From positions 434,001 through 498,000 of the forward strand of contig CAWGMT010000016.1 in NCBI GenBank assembly GCA_963823675.1: DNA of 64,000 nucleotides, written 5' to 3'. This DNA comes from CAWGMT01 sp963823675 (GTDB taxonomy: Bacteria > Planctomycetota > Planctomycetia > Isosphaerales > Isosphaeraceae). How positions within the stretch are numbered: the first letter of the stretch is position 1; each line of letters opens with the position of its first letter. The position numbers were made by a program, and so were the translations under genes. The notes under the pieces are model-generated. The model ran no database searches, was not told the DNA's origin, and saw nothing but the letters and a program-made list of their open reading frames with translations. Positions 1-10,133 of the stretch are shown here, one piece after another.

Positions 1-854
1 GGAAAGAGCTCGACCTTGTTCAGCCGGACTCGCTCGACCAGATGGCGGACAGATTGCACCGCGTCCTTGGACGGGTTGTCGCGATCTCCCGCCAGCAGTA
101 AGAGCGGGACTCTGGGGGCGATGGCAGCCAGGACGTGAGTCAGGAGAAATCCAGAGCCTTCAGGTTTGGGTGAGATCAGCACCATTGCGCTCAAGTCGCT
201 CGGCCGGCCTTCGACCGTTACTGCGGCACCGGGCTGGTATGCCCAGGCGGCTGCAAGGTTGGCGGAATCACCCAAGGCAATCACTCCCAGCTTCGCCAGA
301 TTGAAATCACCTCGATTGTGTCGATCGACCAGAAAGAAGTACGCTGCCTGAAGGTCCTCAACCAGGCGCGGACGCTCGTTGTAGGACAGAGTCCGACGCG
401 GGTTCTGACCCTGTCCGCGCAGGTCCATGCTGAAGACGGCGTATCCCAATCCCTGAAGGTGCTCTGCCAGCCCTTGGCCCTTGAGCTCGTGCACGGCGTC
501 TTCGAAATCCTTGCGCGACCGGCCCGACTCGTGCACGAGCATGACCACCGCTGCCGCAGAGCCGAGCTTTGAGGGATAAAACGAGGCCGCAAGAGGCGAT
601 CCGTCGAACCCGCGCAGGCGAAACGTGTAATGAAAGCCTTTGCCCGCGACCGGGGCTGCGCCCGCGGCTTTGGCGAGCGCATCTCCTGCCTCGGGACGAG
701 CCTTCTGCAACGGGACGCCGCCCTGGTCACGGCCTTGGCCACGCGCCGGCCGCTTGGGACGTTGCCCCTGCGCCACGGCCACTCCGGTCGCAGTCAGCAG
801 GGCCACAAGCGCCATGTATAACGTCCAGCCCCGCGCCTTGTAGCTGCTTCGCAT
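1..854 (-). CDS. secreted alpha/beta hydrolase, 3' end cut by window edge
   Basis: This reading frame runs off the left edge, so only the first 284 residues are seen. It begins at ATG 854-852 behind a GGAGG/GGGGGG ribosome site and opens with a signal peptide ending near VAVAQ. The body reads as an alpha/beta hydrolase: a strand VVMLVHESG typical of the oxyanion region, the nucleophile elbow LGDSANLA (Ser inside G-D-S-A), and a later strand LLLLAGDRDNPS that supplies the acid. The catalytic His would lie beyond the window. Such proteins are secreted or periplasmic esterase/lipase-like enzymes; the substrate cannot be read from the sequence. The gene stands alone, divergent from the PEP-CTERM gene at 1246. 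Confidence 0.75.
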   Translation of the reverse strand, partial: MRSSYKARGWTLYMALVALLTATGVAVAQGQRPKRPARGQGRDQGGVPLQKARPEAGDALAKAAGAAPVAGKGFHYTFRLRGFDGSPLAASFYPSKLGSAAAVVMLVHESGRSRKDFEDAVHELKGQGLAEHLQGLGYAVFSMDLRGQGQNPRRTLSYNERPRLVEDLQAAYFFLVDRHNRGDFNLAKLGVIALGDSANLAAAWAYQPGAAVTVEGRPSDLSAMVLISPKPEGSGFLLTHVLAAIAPRVPLLLLAGDRDNPSKDAVQSVRHLVERVRLNKVELF

Positions 855-1245
855 CGTAATCCCCCCTTGCCTCCTATCGGGTGCTTCCCACATTCCTTCG
901 CTTTTCCTGGGATTCTCGCCTTCCTCAATCGTAGAATCCAAGAAGACAATGAACAAGCGCAAATCATCCTTGCGTGAAAGTCACAAACACACTGGCGACT
1001 CACTCGATTGTCGTGATCCGCCGGCCCTATGGGAACACGTCAAGAACACGGGCCCTGCTTGGTGATTGGATTCTTCGACGCTGAACTGTTGCACTTGCGT
1101 CTATCCAACTAATCTGCTGTAGTATGTTCGAAGTCCTGTCAAGGCCTATGATAGCCAGACACCATGTTGACGTTTAGGGCTGTCAAAAAACGTCCCGCGT
1201 CAGGGAGCCGACATCGAGCCCAGGATTTGCAAGGTAGGAAGCAAA
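855..1245. other. divergent intergenic region
   Basis: This 391-bp gap separates the divergent hydrolase and PEP-CTERM genes and must hold both promoters. It is more AT-rich than its flanks. A ribosome site AGGTAGGAAG lies just before the ATG at 1246. I see no convincing ORF, RNA gene or repeat here. Confidence 0.5.
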
Positions 1246-1890
1246 ATGAGCACTCAGGCCAAAGGCGCGTTGATTCTCGTTGGCCTGACGACACTCGGTG
1301 CGTTGTGTAGTTCAGGGTTGGAGGCCAGAGGGTCCTCGATCACCATTACTGGACAACAAAGGCCAGGAAGCGGTGACCCAGTCTACGAATACATCTTCGA
1401 CGTTACTCTGCAAGCCAATTCCTCGATTCAGTCAGGCGACTCTTTCACGATTTACAGCCTCATTGGAATAATCCCGGCGAATTTTCCAGCGCCCGGCGAT
1501 CTTGGTTCGAGCGCAATGGCACCCAGCGTGGTTTGGTCGCCGACGATTGGTCTTCCCACGCAGTTGTTGTTTCCCTATGCATCAGACGTAACGTGGACGT
1601 ACAACGGCAGCATTCCGATCCAGGCTACTTCGGCACCCGTCGATCTGGGGCAATTCATCGTCGAGACAGCCTTCAGTTTTCAGAGCCCGCCTTACGCAGA
1701 TGGTGCGCTCATCGACTACTCCTACAACATAGGCGGGCAATCCAGTCCGGGATCGGGCCTCTTCCCCATGTCCGTGCCTGAACCATCCTCGCTGTTCATA
1801 CTTTTGACTGGTACTGGTGTCGTGTTGCTGTTTCCGCTAATCTACCGGCAGCGCTGCCGTCGTCGCCAAAGCCAGCTCCGCGTGGCTTGA
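1246..1890 (+). CDS. PEP-CTERM sorting domain protein
   Basis: A 214-residue exported protein. It starts with a signal peptide (hydrophobic segment at about residues 8-25), followed by a beta-rich body full of Ser, Thr, Gly and Pro. It ends with the tripartite PEP-CTERM signal: VPEPSS, a hydrophobic helix (about residues 182-200), then a basic tail RQRCRRRQ. Proteins of this class are processed at the PEP motif by an exosortase and placed at the cell surface or in exopolymer. No exosortase gene is in the window. The body has no recognisable enzymatic domain. The gene ends where the convergent kinase gene ends (1891). Confidence 0.85.
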   Translation: MSTQAKGALILVGLTTLGALCSSGLEARGSSITITGQQRPGSGDPVYEYIFDVTLQANSSIQSGDSFTIYSLIGIIPANFPAPGDLGSSAMAPSVVWSPTIGLPTQLLFPYASDVTWTYNGSIPIQATSAPVDLGQFIVETAFSFQSPPYADGALIDYSYNIGGQSSPGSGLFPMSVPEPSSLFILLTGTGVVLLFPLIYRQRCRRRQSQLRVA

Positions 1891-4800
1891 TCACCTTCCC
1901 AGATCGACCATGCTGTTCATGATGGTCTGAAACTCGGGCTGCGACTCCAGGGACTTGATGTCGGGGTCTTGCTTGATCCGAACAGCCAGCATTGCGTTGG
2001 TATCGATGACCTCGCGCAGCAGAACGACCGCGCGGCCGAGGTACTTGCGTGTCAACTGATCGCGCTCATTCTGGGCAAGTTTGCGATCCGCAGTGGCCTG
2101 GGAGATCAACCGGGCGAGGGTTCGTGCGGCATCGAGGCAACCTTGGGCACGGTTGGACGCGGGAACGGCATTGGGGACTTCGAGTGCATGGGCCGCCGCT
2201 TCTTGATAGGCGCCTAGCTTCAAGTTAAGGTTAGCCAGCTCGATCAAGTGGCCACCTAAGAGCTCGCGATACGCAGGTCCATTCTTGCTGAGCCGAACGG
2301 CTTGCCGCTGGTGCTCGACGGCATTCTCGAGAGTGGCCTTGGCAAGGGCGGGCTCGTTGTTCTGATCGAGGCACTTACCTTGCAGTTCCAGGACGATGCC
2401 CATGTGGCTCTGATAGTCGCTGGCCTTGGGAGCTTCGTTCACGAGCTTCTCAAGATTGGCAACCGACTGGGCGAGGAGGGGCCCGGCTTCGGCCGGACGC
2501 TTGAGGTCAACCAGAAGATCGCCCAGGTTACTCTGGGCCACGGCGAGATTGTGTCGATCCTCAATGCCTGATGGCTTTCGATCCGAAAGGCTCTGGGAAA
2601 TGGTGATCGAGTCGCGCAGCGCCTGCTCGGCTCCCGGCCGTTTCAACGTCCCCAGATTGCACAGAAGCGAGGCTTTCAACCGAAGCGCCTCGGATGTTGC
2701 TACTTGGGCATCCTGGGCTTCAAGCTTCCTCAAGGCATCCTTGGTGATGGCCTCTGCGTTCTCGGGATGCCCCGCGGCAGTCGCGATCAGGGCTTCTTCC
2801 CTCAAGCAATGAGCCTGACCGATCCGGTAATCGACATTGTCAGGGTACCTGGCGACCAGTTTCTCGTAGATCGCGTTACAGGCACGAAAGTCTTGCTCGG
2901 CGCCAGGCCGGCCGAGTGCGCCCAGCGAAGAACCCAAACTCTCATGGTGTTGCGCCAGGAGTTCGGCGTAGCGAGGCTCATCGGGAAGCTCCCTGACCAG
3001 AGACTCGCTGATCGGCTGTGCCTGGCGGAATAACTCGATCGCCGTTTCTGGATGTGCAAGCTCGAGCTGCCGAACGCCCAGGCAATGATAGTCCTTGCCC
3101 AGGTCAAATCGGATCTGCGGGTCATCGCGATACTTGGCCGCCAGGGGGCGGTTGATCTCGACGGCACGGCGGAGAATCGGATCGGCTTCCGGATCCCATT
3201 TCCTGGCCAGGACGTTACCCAGGTTAGAGAGCGTCCTGGCGAGCACGCGGCGATACTCGGGACGCTCGGGGTAGTCCTGGGCCAAGCGATCCGCCAGGGG
3301 CAATTCGAGGCGATAATGACGTTCAGCGTCAGCCAGCAGGTCCGTGCGTTCTTCGATCATGCCCAGGCTGTTGTAGGCTCTGGCGAGCGCCTCTCGATGC
3401 CAAGGAACCGTCGGGAATTCCTTCACGAGGGCCTCGAGCAAAAGATCGGCGCGGCGATAGTCGTTCTCGGCTGAATTGAGGTCCCCCAGCTCGCGGTAAA
3501 CCCAGCCCCGTGCATCGAGTGCCAGCGCCAGGTCGTTGCGAATCTGATTCTGCTTGGCATTACCGGCATGAGCCAATTCGAGCGTCGCGATGGCTTTGTC
3601 GTACCCGGTCTTGGCCTGGCCGAGCCGGCCTTTGCGCCGCAGCAGGTCCGCCTGGCTTTTCCTGGTCTGTCCCAGGCGCAACCGATCCTCGGGGGTCGCT
3701 GCGGGCAGGTTCGCCAATGCCTCTTGCAACAGGGCGGCTCGTTCGTAGAGCGGCTCAGCTCGCCCCTTATTGTCGCCGCGGCGGACCACCAGATCCGCCA
3801 GCAAGGTTTGTGTCCAGGCCAGTAGCTGCTTTACCGCGTGCCCGATGCCGGTATCTCCGATCAGCGGCTCGAGCAGCTCGATTGCCCGACCATAGGCACG
3901 TTCCGACTCGGATAATTGTCCAAGTTTGCGTCGAATATTTCCCATCTGCTGGTAAGCCCGGGCATGTTCCAGCTTGACGGCCGGGTTATTGGAAATGCGC
4001 GCGGTAAACTGCTCGTAATAATTCAATGCGTTCTTGAGGAATTCTTGCTGGGCCGGGTCAGGTTCCTCGTCGAAGCCGATTTCGGAGACCTTGGTCAGCA
4101 ACCCAACGGCCTGTCGCGCCTGCTGCCCCTGGGTCTTGGCTTCCTTGGCCTCGCGTGCGATCAAGACGGTACTGACCGCCAGGGCAACGGTGGTCGTTGC
4201 CAGCAGTACCGCGGCCGCCGCGACGATCGCTTTGTGCCGGCGTCCCCAGCGCAGGGCACGGGTGATCCAGGGCTCCGGAAACGCCTGTACCGGTTCATCG
4301 GCCAGCCAGCGCTGGACTTCCTGGGCTAGCTCGGAAGCCGACGCGTAGCGGGCTTCTGGCGATTTCTCCAGCGCCTTCAGGCAGACCGCCTCCAATCCCG
4401 CGAATCGCGTAGCCATGCCGGCGACGATCTGCCGCGGTGGGGTCGGCGCCTCGTGACAAACCTTGTGAATAACCTCTGAGGTCTTCGGTCCCACGAACGG
4501 AGGACGGCCGGTAAGGATTTCATAAAGGATTGCGCCGAGCCCATAGACATCGGTGCGCTCATTGACCAGGTCGTGGCGTCCGCATGCTTGCTCGGGAGCC
4601 ATGAAGGCCGGCGTTCCTAAAAGCTGGCCCTGCATGGTTCCATCGGGGCCGGCTCCGGATTCAACTCTGACCGATCGCTCCGATCGCAATCCCGATGTCG
4701 AGGAGTGACTCGAGTCTCCGTTGGAAGTAGGGCTGAATCCCGAGCTCAGAACGGAGCTGTACGGATCATTGCTCGACAGGGGAAGTCCCTCATCGCCAAT

Positions 4801-5423
4801 CCCTTTCGCGGCGCCAACTGCGGCGGTGCCATGAGCGCTGTCGGCTGGCTTCGTCTCGCTCTGCGGGGCTTCGTCTTTGCTCCCGTTGCACTCCTGATCG
4901 GTGCCTACTCGCTTGGCCAGGCCCCAGTCAAGCACCATCACTTCGCCAAACGCCCCGAGAACGACGTTTCGTCCCTTGAGGTCGCGGTGGATGATTCCCC
5001 GCGAGTGAGCGTAGGCCACGGCGTGACAGACACCCACGAATGCGGTCAACAACGCGACCATCCCAACCGAGTTGGATTCTCGGGCGGCTTGTTGCTTATG
5101 GTAAGCCCGGATCGCTTCGCTCAAGGTGCGGCCTTGCACAAACCGCATGGTGTAGTAGGGCAGCTCCCCTTCACCGACCTCGTAAACCGGCACGATGCCA
5201 GGATGCTCGAGCTGGGCTGTGATCTTGGCTTCGTAAAGAAATCGCGAACAGACGATTGAGTTATCCGCTTGATCGGGCCTTAATTCCTTCAATGCGATCT
5301 GGCGGCCGAGGGAAGTATCGCGCGCAACCACACCTGGCCCATTCCTCCCTTGGCGTGAAGATGGGTCAGGCTATACCGCTTTCGGCTCTCCGCCTTACCC
5401 GGCACGTTGCGCTCGGCGTCCAT
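1891..5423 (-). CDS. Ser/Thr protein kinase with TPR tail, frameshifted near N-terminus
   Basis: The open frame 1891-5331 lacks the glycine loop, but the preceding +1 frame from ATG 5423 encodes RYSLTHLHAKGGMGQVW, the missing loop. Joining the frames at about 5322-5328 (one G appears to be missing) gives a normal kinase of about 1,177 residues. Visible kinase motifs are IALKEL (ATP-binding Lys), HRDLKGRNVVLG, DWGLAKR in the place of DFG (common in planctomycete kinases) and GTPAFMAPEQ. A Ser-rich insert lies between DWG and APE. A transmembrane segment (IVAAAAVLLATTTVALAV) follows, and the remaining roughly 750 residues are TPR-like helical pairs, probably extracytoplasmic. The role is membrane signalling with unknown input. 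The frameshift may be an assembly error. Confidence 0.85.
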
Positions 5424-5534
5424 GGAAGTCTCACCATGCACTCAGCAGGCTGAGTTGAAAAAACCATCAAGAACCAAACGAATCTTAAGCAAAATTGCAT
5501 GTGGTGAGAAGCCGCTTCCATATCCCAAATCCGA

Positions 5535-8408
5535 TCATCGCTTGGCGGAATCGCCTTCCAGGGGTGGAATGGGAAAAACAAGGTCGAAATAAAGCCAGGG
5601 AACGGACGCGAAGTTCGATCCGTTCAGGCCGTGTTGTTGCCGATACTCGTCGGTTAGAGGTCGTCCTTCTGCGCGACCATGATCGTCGTGAAGGTCGGGG
5701 CCGACGCTGTAAAGTAACCAGAACCCCGGCGTGGGCTTCCATGACGGCTCAAACGACCCGAAGAGGTTGGACCGTACAACCGCCACCGGTCCGGACGATA
5801 ACCAGCAGCGAAGGGTGCCGCGGAGGGAGAGCAGGATTTGTCCCTCCGAGCGAATGTAGCCGAACGGCCGGCCGGTATAGGGATCGTTGGGAAGGCTGGG
5901 CAGTTCTTCCGGTACCAGGACTTCGAGACGTTCGGGGAACTTGCCGTCATGCCGGAGTTGCCAGGCGCGGAGCGCCAGCAGTTGCACCAGTGCGCGGTGC
6001 CCGACTTCGTTGCGATCGCTGGATTCGATGAAGGGCGCGAAATTCGCGATCAGCAGATTGGCTAGTGGCGTACTCTGTCGAATGTAGTCAAGCTCCGGCG
6101 TCGAAAACTCTTTCGAGGACAGAACGTGCCTCTGGAAGGGCTCCTGCACCGCAGCTTGGAAGAATGCAGCGGCAAGGAACCGGTTGACTCGCCGAGCGCG
6201 GGCGATTTCCCAGGGCAGCGTGATTACGTCAACCCAAGCAGCTTGCCAATGCTCACTCCGCATCGATAGGATCTCGTCGCGAAGTTTGTCGGCCGGGAGG
6301 CTAAGCGTCTTTTCGGTCAAATGCGCCTCGGCTCGTACGGCGTCAGCAGCCTGAGCCATTTTGGGCAGCGCCCGGTATGCCGCCAGTGCCGCGTGCAGCC
6401 GTTCGAGCGTCTGTTTGGGGGCAACGGCCCACTCCATGGCCAGGCCCAGACCATCGCGTTCGATCTCCCAAGCTTCGAGGGACTTCCTCGTTGCCGTCCC
6501 CTCGCCGAGGTGCCGGGCCATGTGAAATAGCACCAAGAGATCATCCCAGGCGCCGCCGAGGTTGCCATTCTTCTGACATGTTCCCGCGTCAAGCATGACT
6601 AACTTCGCAAGCTGACCCATGGGCGGCAGATCAAGCCCGTTGGCGGCCGTCAGCCGGTCGAGGGTCTCGAACCGGCACTCGGGCTGCGCTGCCGCGCGAC
6701 GGATCAAGTTGAGAGCTTCCGAGTTCTCCTTCAGATACTCAGCGGGCTGTGCGATGTGTTGGCTGTTCAGGCGGCGTGCGGCTTCACGGTAGAGATCGGC
6801 TGCGTTCCGCTCGGTCGGCGGCATCGCCGATGCTGCCTCGATCCAGCTTTCGGGCGCGGCGACCAGGCTGATGTTTGGCACGCTCAGGACACGGTAGCTG
6901 GCGTAGCCCACAGACAGTAACAACCCAGCTCCGAATAACAAAAGTCCCAGTCGCACCCAGCGTCCGGGGGCGGGCCGGCTTCGCAGCCAATCCCCACTCC
7001 AGGCCCACGAAACCGCCAGAAGCGCAATCGGAAGAACCAGGAGGCCCGATAGCGGCACGATGAGCATGAAGATCCCGGTGATCAGAGGTATCGCCAGGGC
7101 CAATGTCAGCGTCAGGGCAGCGACCAAGGCCGTGATACCTCGGCGGATTGTCATGCCGCAAAGCTGTGGAACGCCGAAAGCAACCGGAAATGCCATCAAG
7201 CCGACCAGGATCTCTTGACCACGTTTGTAGGCCGGCGCCGGAAACATTGCATCCAGGATGGCCTGCGGCGCGCAGATGGCTGCCAGACCCAGGCCCCAGA
7301 TGGTTAGCTTGACCAGCCAGACCAGCCCCGGACGGGCTGCGTGGTGGTTCAGGAATCGCTGTGTGCCGGCTCGGTTCTCAAGGCCGAAGACACTTACCCC
7401 GGCCGGCAAGGCGATGCCAATACTGGCGAACACGAGGAGGGCTGGCTCGACATAGCCGGCGATGAGAATCGTCGGGACGGTACCAAGGAAGCCGATTACC
7501 GCCAGGAAACACCACGTCCGCCAGCCTTCTCGCGCCGTCTGCCAGGCCAACGCCCGAGCCTCTAGCAGCCATGTCCGCCGCGACGGCCGGCTTGTTCTAG
7601 ACGTCAGAGCGCCTGCTCTTGCAACTTGAGCTATGCGCGGCTCTGCCGCTTGCAAGAGTGCAGTAGCACCCGGTGACGGGAACTCGAGCCGCCCCGGCGA
7701 GGAGTGCCGAGAACCAGTTCGCACCACCACGATGGGCGAGCGGAGAGCGATCCGCAACCGCTTCGGCAGCCCACTTCGCGTGAACAAGATGTTCGAGGCG
7801 GCCGTTGCAATCAGTGCGATCCCAAACTGCCAGGCCGTAAGTTGTCGCAGCTTGTCCGGAAACTCTAATAGTAGTGTGTCGAGCCGTGCGAGTATAAATA
7901 TGCAACTGATTCCTGTGCAGAGAATGGCCGCCACCGCGGCCGACAGGGCGCTGTTCAAGAGGGCCGACCAGAACAAGCCCCATCCCAGGGCCTCCAGCAC
8001 GATCACCGTGAGGCTTGCCACGTCCCACGGTCTGAGAGCCTGGGTCGAGGCCGTGTTCGTCCAGCGGTTTGTGCCCAGAGCGGCCATGGCCAGAAGCAAG
8101 CCGGTCAAGACCAGCGCAGTGACGAGCCCAAAGGAGACCTTGCCCGCCCAGGCAACTCGTCGTTTCACAGGCAGGATGTCGAGCAGCCTCAGGGTGCCCG
8201 CCTCGACCTCGCCGGCAAATGCAGCGGCCCCTGCCGCGACCGCATAGAAACTCGCCCACATGATGGCCAGCAGAATCAGTGCGTTAGGCGAGCGGGCGGA
8301 CGTCCAGTATTTCTCAGTCAGCCACTGCGCCACCGCTGCGGCCACTGCCAGAAAGACCCAGATCGGCCAGAGCTGTCTTGCATCCTTCCACCATAACCGC
8401 GCGTACAT
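5535..8408 (-). CDS. ABC-2 type permease fused to large C-terminal domain
   Basis: A 957-residue membrane protein and the third gene of the GntR/ATPase/permease operon. Residues 1-240 and about 275-500 each hold a set of transmembrane helices like ABC-2 export permeases, starting with the characteristic MYARLWWKDARQLWP. From about residue 530 to the end runs a soluble, mostly helical domain ending in a planctomycete-typical block with LPNDPYTGRPFGYIRSEGQ, also found in unrelated membrane proteins of the phylum. The ATPase ends 61 bp upstream, so the two are probably co-transcribed and form one exporter. The substrate is unknown. The fused tail has no motif that I can assign to a reaction. Confidence 0.85.
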   Translation of the reverse strand: MYARLWWKDARQLWPIWVFLAVAAAVAQWLTEKYWTSARSPNALILLAIMWASFYAVAAGAAAFAGEVEAGTLRLLDILPVKRRVAWAGKVSFGLVTALVLTGLLLAMAALGTNRWTNTASTQALRPWDVASLTVIVLEALGWGLFWSALLNSALSAAVAAILCTGISCIFILARLDTLLLEFPDKLRQLTAWQFGIALIATAASNILFTRSGLPKRLRIALRSPIVVVRTGSRHSSPGRLEFPSPGATALLQAAEPRIAQVARAGALTSRTSRPSRRTWLLEARALAWQTAREGWRTWCFLAVIGFLGTVPTILIAGYVEPALLVFASIGIALPAGVSVFGLENRAGTQRFLNHHAARPGLVWLVKLTIWGLGLAAICAPQAILDAMFPAPAYKRGQEILVGLMAFPVAFGVPQLCGMTIRRGITALVAALTLTLALAIPLITGIFMLIVPLSGLLVLPIALLAVSWAWSGDWLRSRPAPGRWVRLGLLLFGAGLLLSVGYASYRVLSVPNISLVAAPESWIEAASAMPPTERNAADLYREAARRLNSQHIAQPAEYLKENSEALNLIRRAAAQPECRFETLDRLTAANGLDLPPMGQLAKLVMLDAGTCQKNGNLGGAWDDLLVLFHMARHLGEGTATRKSLEAWEIERDGLGLAMEWAVAPKQTLERLHAALAAYRALPKMAQAADAVRAEAHLTEKTLSLPADKLRDEILSMRSEHWQAAWVDVITLPWEIARARRVNRFLAAAFFQAAVQEPFQRHVLSSKEFSTPELDYIRQSTPLANLLIANFAPFIESSDRNEVGHRALVQLLALRAWQLRHDGKFPERLEVLVPEELPSLPNDPYTGRPFGYIRSEGQILLSLRGTLRCWLSSGPVAVVRSNLFGSFEPSWKPTPGFWLLYSVGPDLHDDHGRAEGRPLTDEYRQQHGLNGSNFASVPWLYFDLVFPIPPLEGDSAKR

Positions 8409-8469
8409 GAGCCGCTAACCCCCAATTCCAACGCCAACGAGCCGCGATTTCTCGAACCCGCTGCTGCCT

Positions 8470-9435
8470 TCACGCCACATGAACGGCCAGCGCAGGAGCT
8501 GGCGCGGGGCGCCGAGCTCGCATATAACCTATGTAAATCTCTTCGAGACTGGGTGTTTCAATTTCCATTCCCTCGACTCCCGGCAGGGCCCGCAGTGATT
8601 CGCAGGCCGAGCGGTCGGCGGCACGAACCAGCCAGCGCGCCTGCCGCGGGGCTTCGGCGGCATCGATCAGCTCCAGTGCTCTGCCCTCGGGAGGCGCCTC
8701 GGGATGATCGCGGCTGGTGAACGTGAGGGAAATGAGGAACGTGTGCGATTTCAGGTCGTCCAGCGGCTCGGCCAGAACTAACTTTCCTTGGTGCAATAGC
8801 GCCACGTGGCTGGCGACCCGCTCGACCTCGCTGATCTGGTGACTCGAAAGCAACACCGTACGGCCCGTGCCAGCCAGGTCGACCATGCTCTCGAGGAACT
8901 CTCGCCTCACCAGCACATCAAGCCCCGAGGTTGGCTCGTCGAGGACCAGAAGGGGCGGGGCGGAAGCCAGCGCCAGTGTCAGGGCGACCTTGGCGCGCAT
9001 TCCTTTCGAGAGCGTGGCGATCTTCTGCCGCGCGGGCAGCTCGAAGCCATTTGAGAGCTCGGTGAAGCGTGTCTGGTAACCACTGGTGGTTCCCTCGGCG
9101 TCGGGATGAAAACCCGCGGCGAACCAACCGATCTCGGCGACAGTCATCCAGTCGTAGAGCACCGGAGCTTCCGGCACGTAGCCGGTCAGGCGCCGGATGT
9201 CGAGACCCTGCCGCACGGGATTTAACCCCAGCACGTCGATGCTGCCGCCATCCGGCTCGATCAGGCCGAGTAAAGCCTGGATTGTCGTTGTCTTGCCCGC
9301 GCCATTTTCACCTAGGAGACCAAAGACCGAGCCCTGCGGGACCCGCAACGACAGTTCATCGACGGCCGTCTTCTTGCGGTATCGCTTGGTGAGCTTCTCG
9401 ATCTGGACTACCGCCGCTGTTTGCGCCTGGATCAT
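8470..9435 (-). CDS. ABC transporter ATP-binding protein
   Basis: This 321-residue protein has every element of an ABC ATPase: Walker A GENGAGKTT (about residue 40), a signature region LSKGMRAKVALTLALA, Walker B LLVLDEPTSGLD, and the switch histidine in LLSSHQ. The C-terminal 90 residues form the extra domain typical of ABC-2 (CcmA/YtrB-like) ATPases. It energises the permease encoded 61 bp downstream. The ATG at 9435 has AAGGAG in front. The GntR regulator gene ends 69 bp upstream, which fits a three-gene operon. Confidence 0.93.
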   Translation of the reverse strand: MIQAQTAAVVQIEKLTKRYRKKTAVDELSLRVPQGSVFGLLGENGAGKTTTIQALLGLIEPDGGSIDVLGLNPVRQGLDIRRLTGYVPEAPVLYDWMTVAEIGWFAAGFHPDAEGTTSGYQTRFTELSNGFELPARQKIATLSKGMRAKVALTLALASAPPLLVLDEPTSGLDVLVRREFLESMVDLAGTGRTVLLSSHQISEVERVASHVALLHQGKLVLAEPLDDLKSHTFLISLTFTSRDHPEAPPEGRALELIDAAEAPRQARWLVRAADRSACESLRALPGVEGMEIETPSLEEIYIGYMRARRPAPAPALAVHVA

Positions 9436-9504
9436 GCACGTCTCCTTCGGCTCAGGTCCCGTTGTGTTTCTCGGCCTCGTGCAGGTCTCTTCACCAGTTG
9501 GATG

Positions 9505-9921
9505 CTACCCCTGTCGCTCTCGGGCTCGCCCATTTCCCGGATCGCTGCTCCGCGTCCACTCTTCACGAAGGATTGCTTCGATCTCGGTCGGCTCCATCTG
9601 ACTTCGCCGGGCCTCCTCGATCGCGGCGCGGATTCGCTGCCGCACCAGTTCCCGCCGCGCGGTACGACAATGCTCAACCGCTCCTTCGCATACCTGAAGT
9701 CCCATGCCGCGCACCGACTCGACCACACCCTCGGATTGAAGGTCCCGATACGCCCGAGCCACCGTGTTCGGATTCACCACAAGGTGCTTGGACAGCTCGC
9801 GGACCGAAGGTACCAGGTCTCCTGGACGCAACACGCCTCCGGCAACCGCAAACTTCACCCGGTCCGCAATCTGGTTGTAGATCGGCCGTTCGTCCCCAGT
9901 GTTCAACTCAAGAAGAATCAT
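9505..9921 (-). CDS. GntR family transcriptional regulator (YtrA type)
   Basis: A 138-residue regulator. Residues 1-75 form a GntR winged helix-turn-helix (PIYNQIADRVK, LRPGDLVPSVRELS, VNPNTVARAYRDLQSEG). The short 50-residue helical tail is the hallmark of the YtrA subfamily, which has no large effector domain. YtrA-type genes usually head an operon with ABC-2 transporter genes and repress it, and that is the arrangement here. It probably binds its own promoter at 9959-9986 or the AT-rich stretch just downstream of it. Confidence 0.9.
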   Translation of the reverse strand: MILLELNTGDERPIYNQIADRVKFAVAGGVLRPGDLVPSVRELSKHLVVNPNTVARAYRDLQSEGVVESVRGMGLQVCEGAVEHCRTARRELVRQRIRAAIEEARRSQMEPTEIEAILREEWTRSSDPGNGRARERQG

Positions 9922-9986
9922 CGGTCCCGGTTTCCTCAGTGTGTTAGGTAACTAGTACAGTATAACGGCTGCAAACGACGTGTCAA
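9922..9986 (-). promoter_or_regulatory. sigma70-type promoter and likely operator of the GntR/ABC operon
   Basis: Reading the minus strand, TTGACA (9986-9981) and TATACT (9964-9959) are separated by 16 bp, close to a perfect vegetative promoter. Between the -10 box and the start codon lies an AT-rich stretch with ACTAGT at its centre, next to TAACAC. This is a plausible operator for the YtrA-type repressor. The promoter is seen directly; the operator is inference. Confidence 0.6.
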
Positions 9987-10133
9987 GAGCCGCGAGCCAG
10001 CCCCATCTCATCGTTCTCTCATCCTGATTGCGGCAGCCCGGTGTACCCGTTAGATTGGCAACCGTCGCGGTCGTTCCGAAGGCACCTGCGCCATCCTGAT
10101 TCAGGTCGCTTCGGATAAAAAAGGAGATCGATC

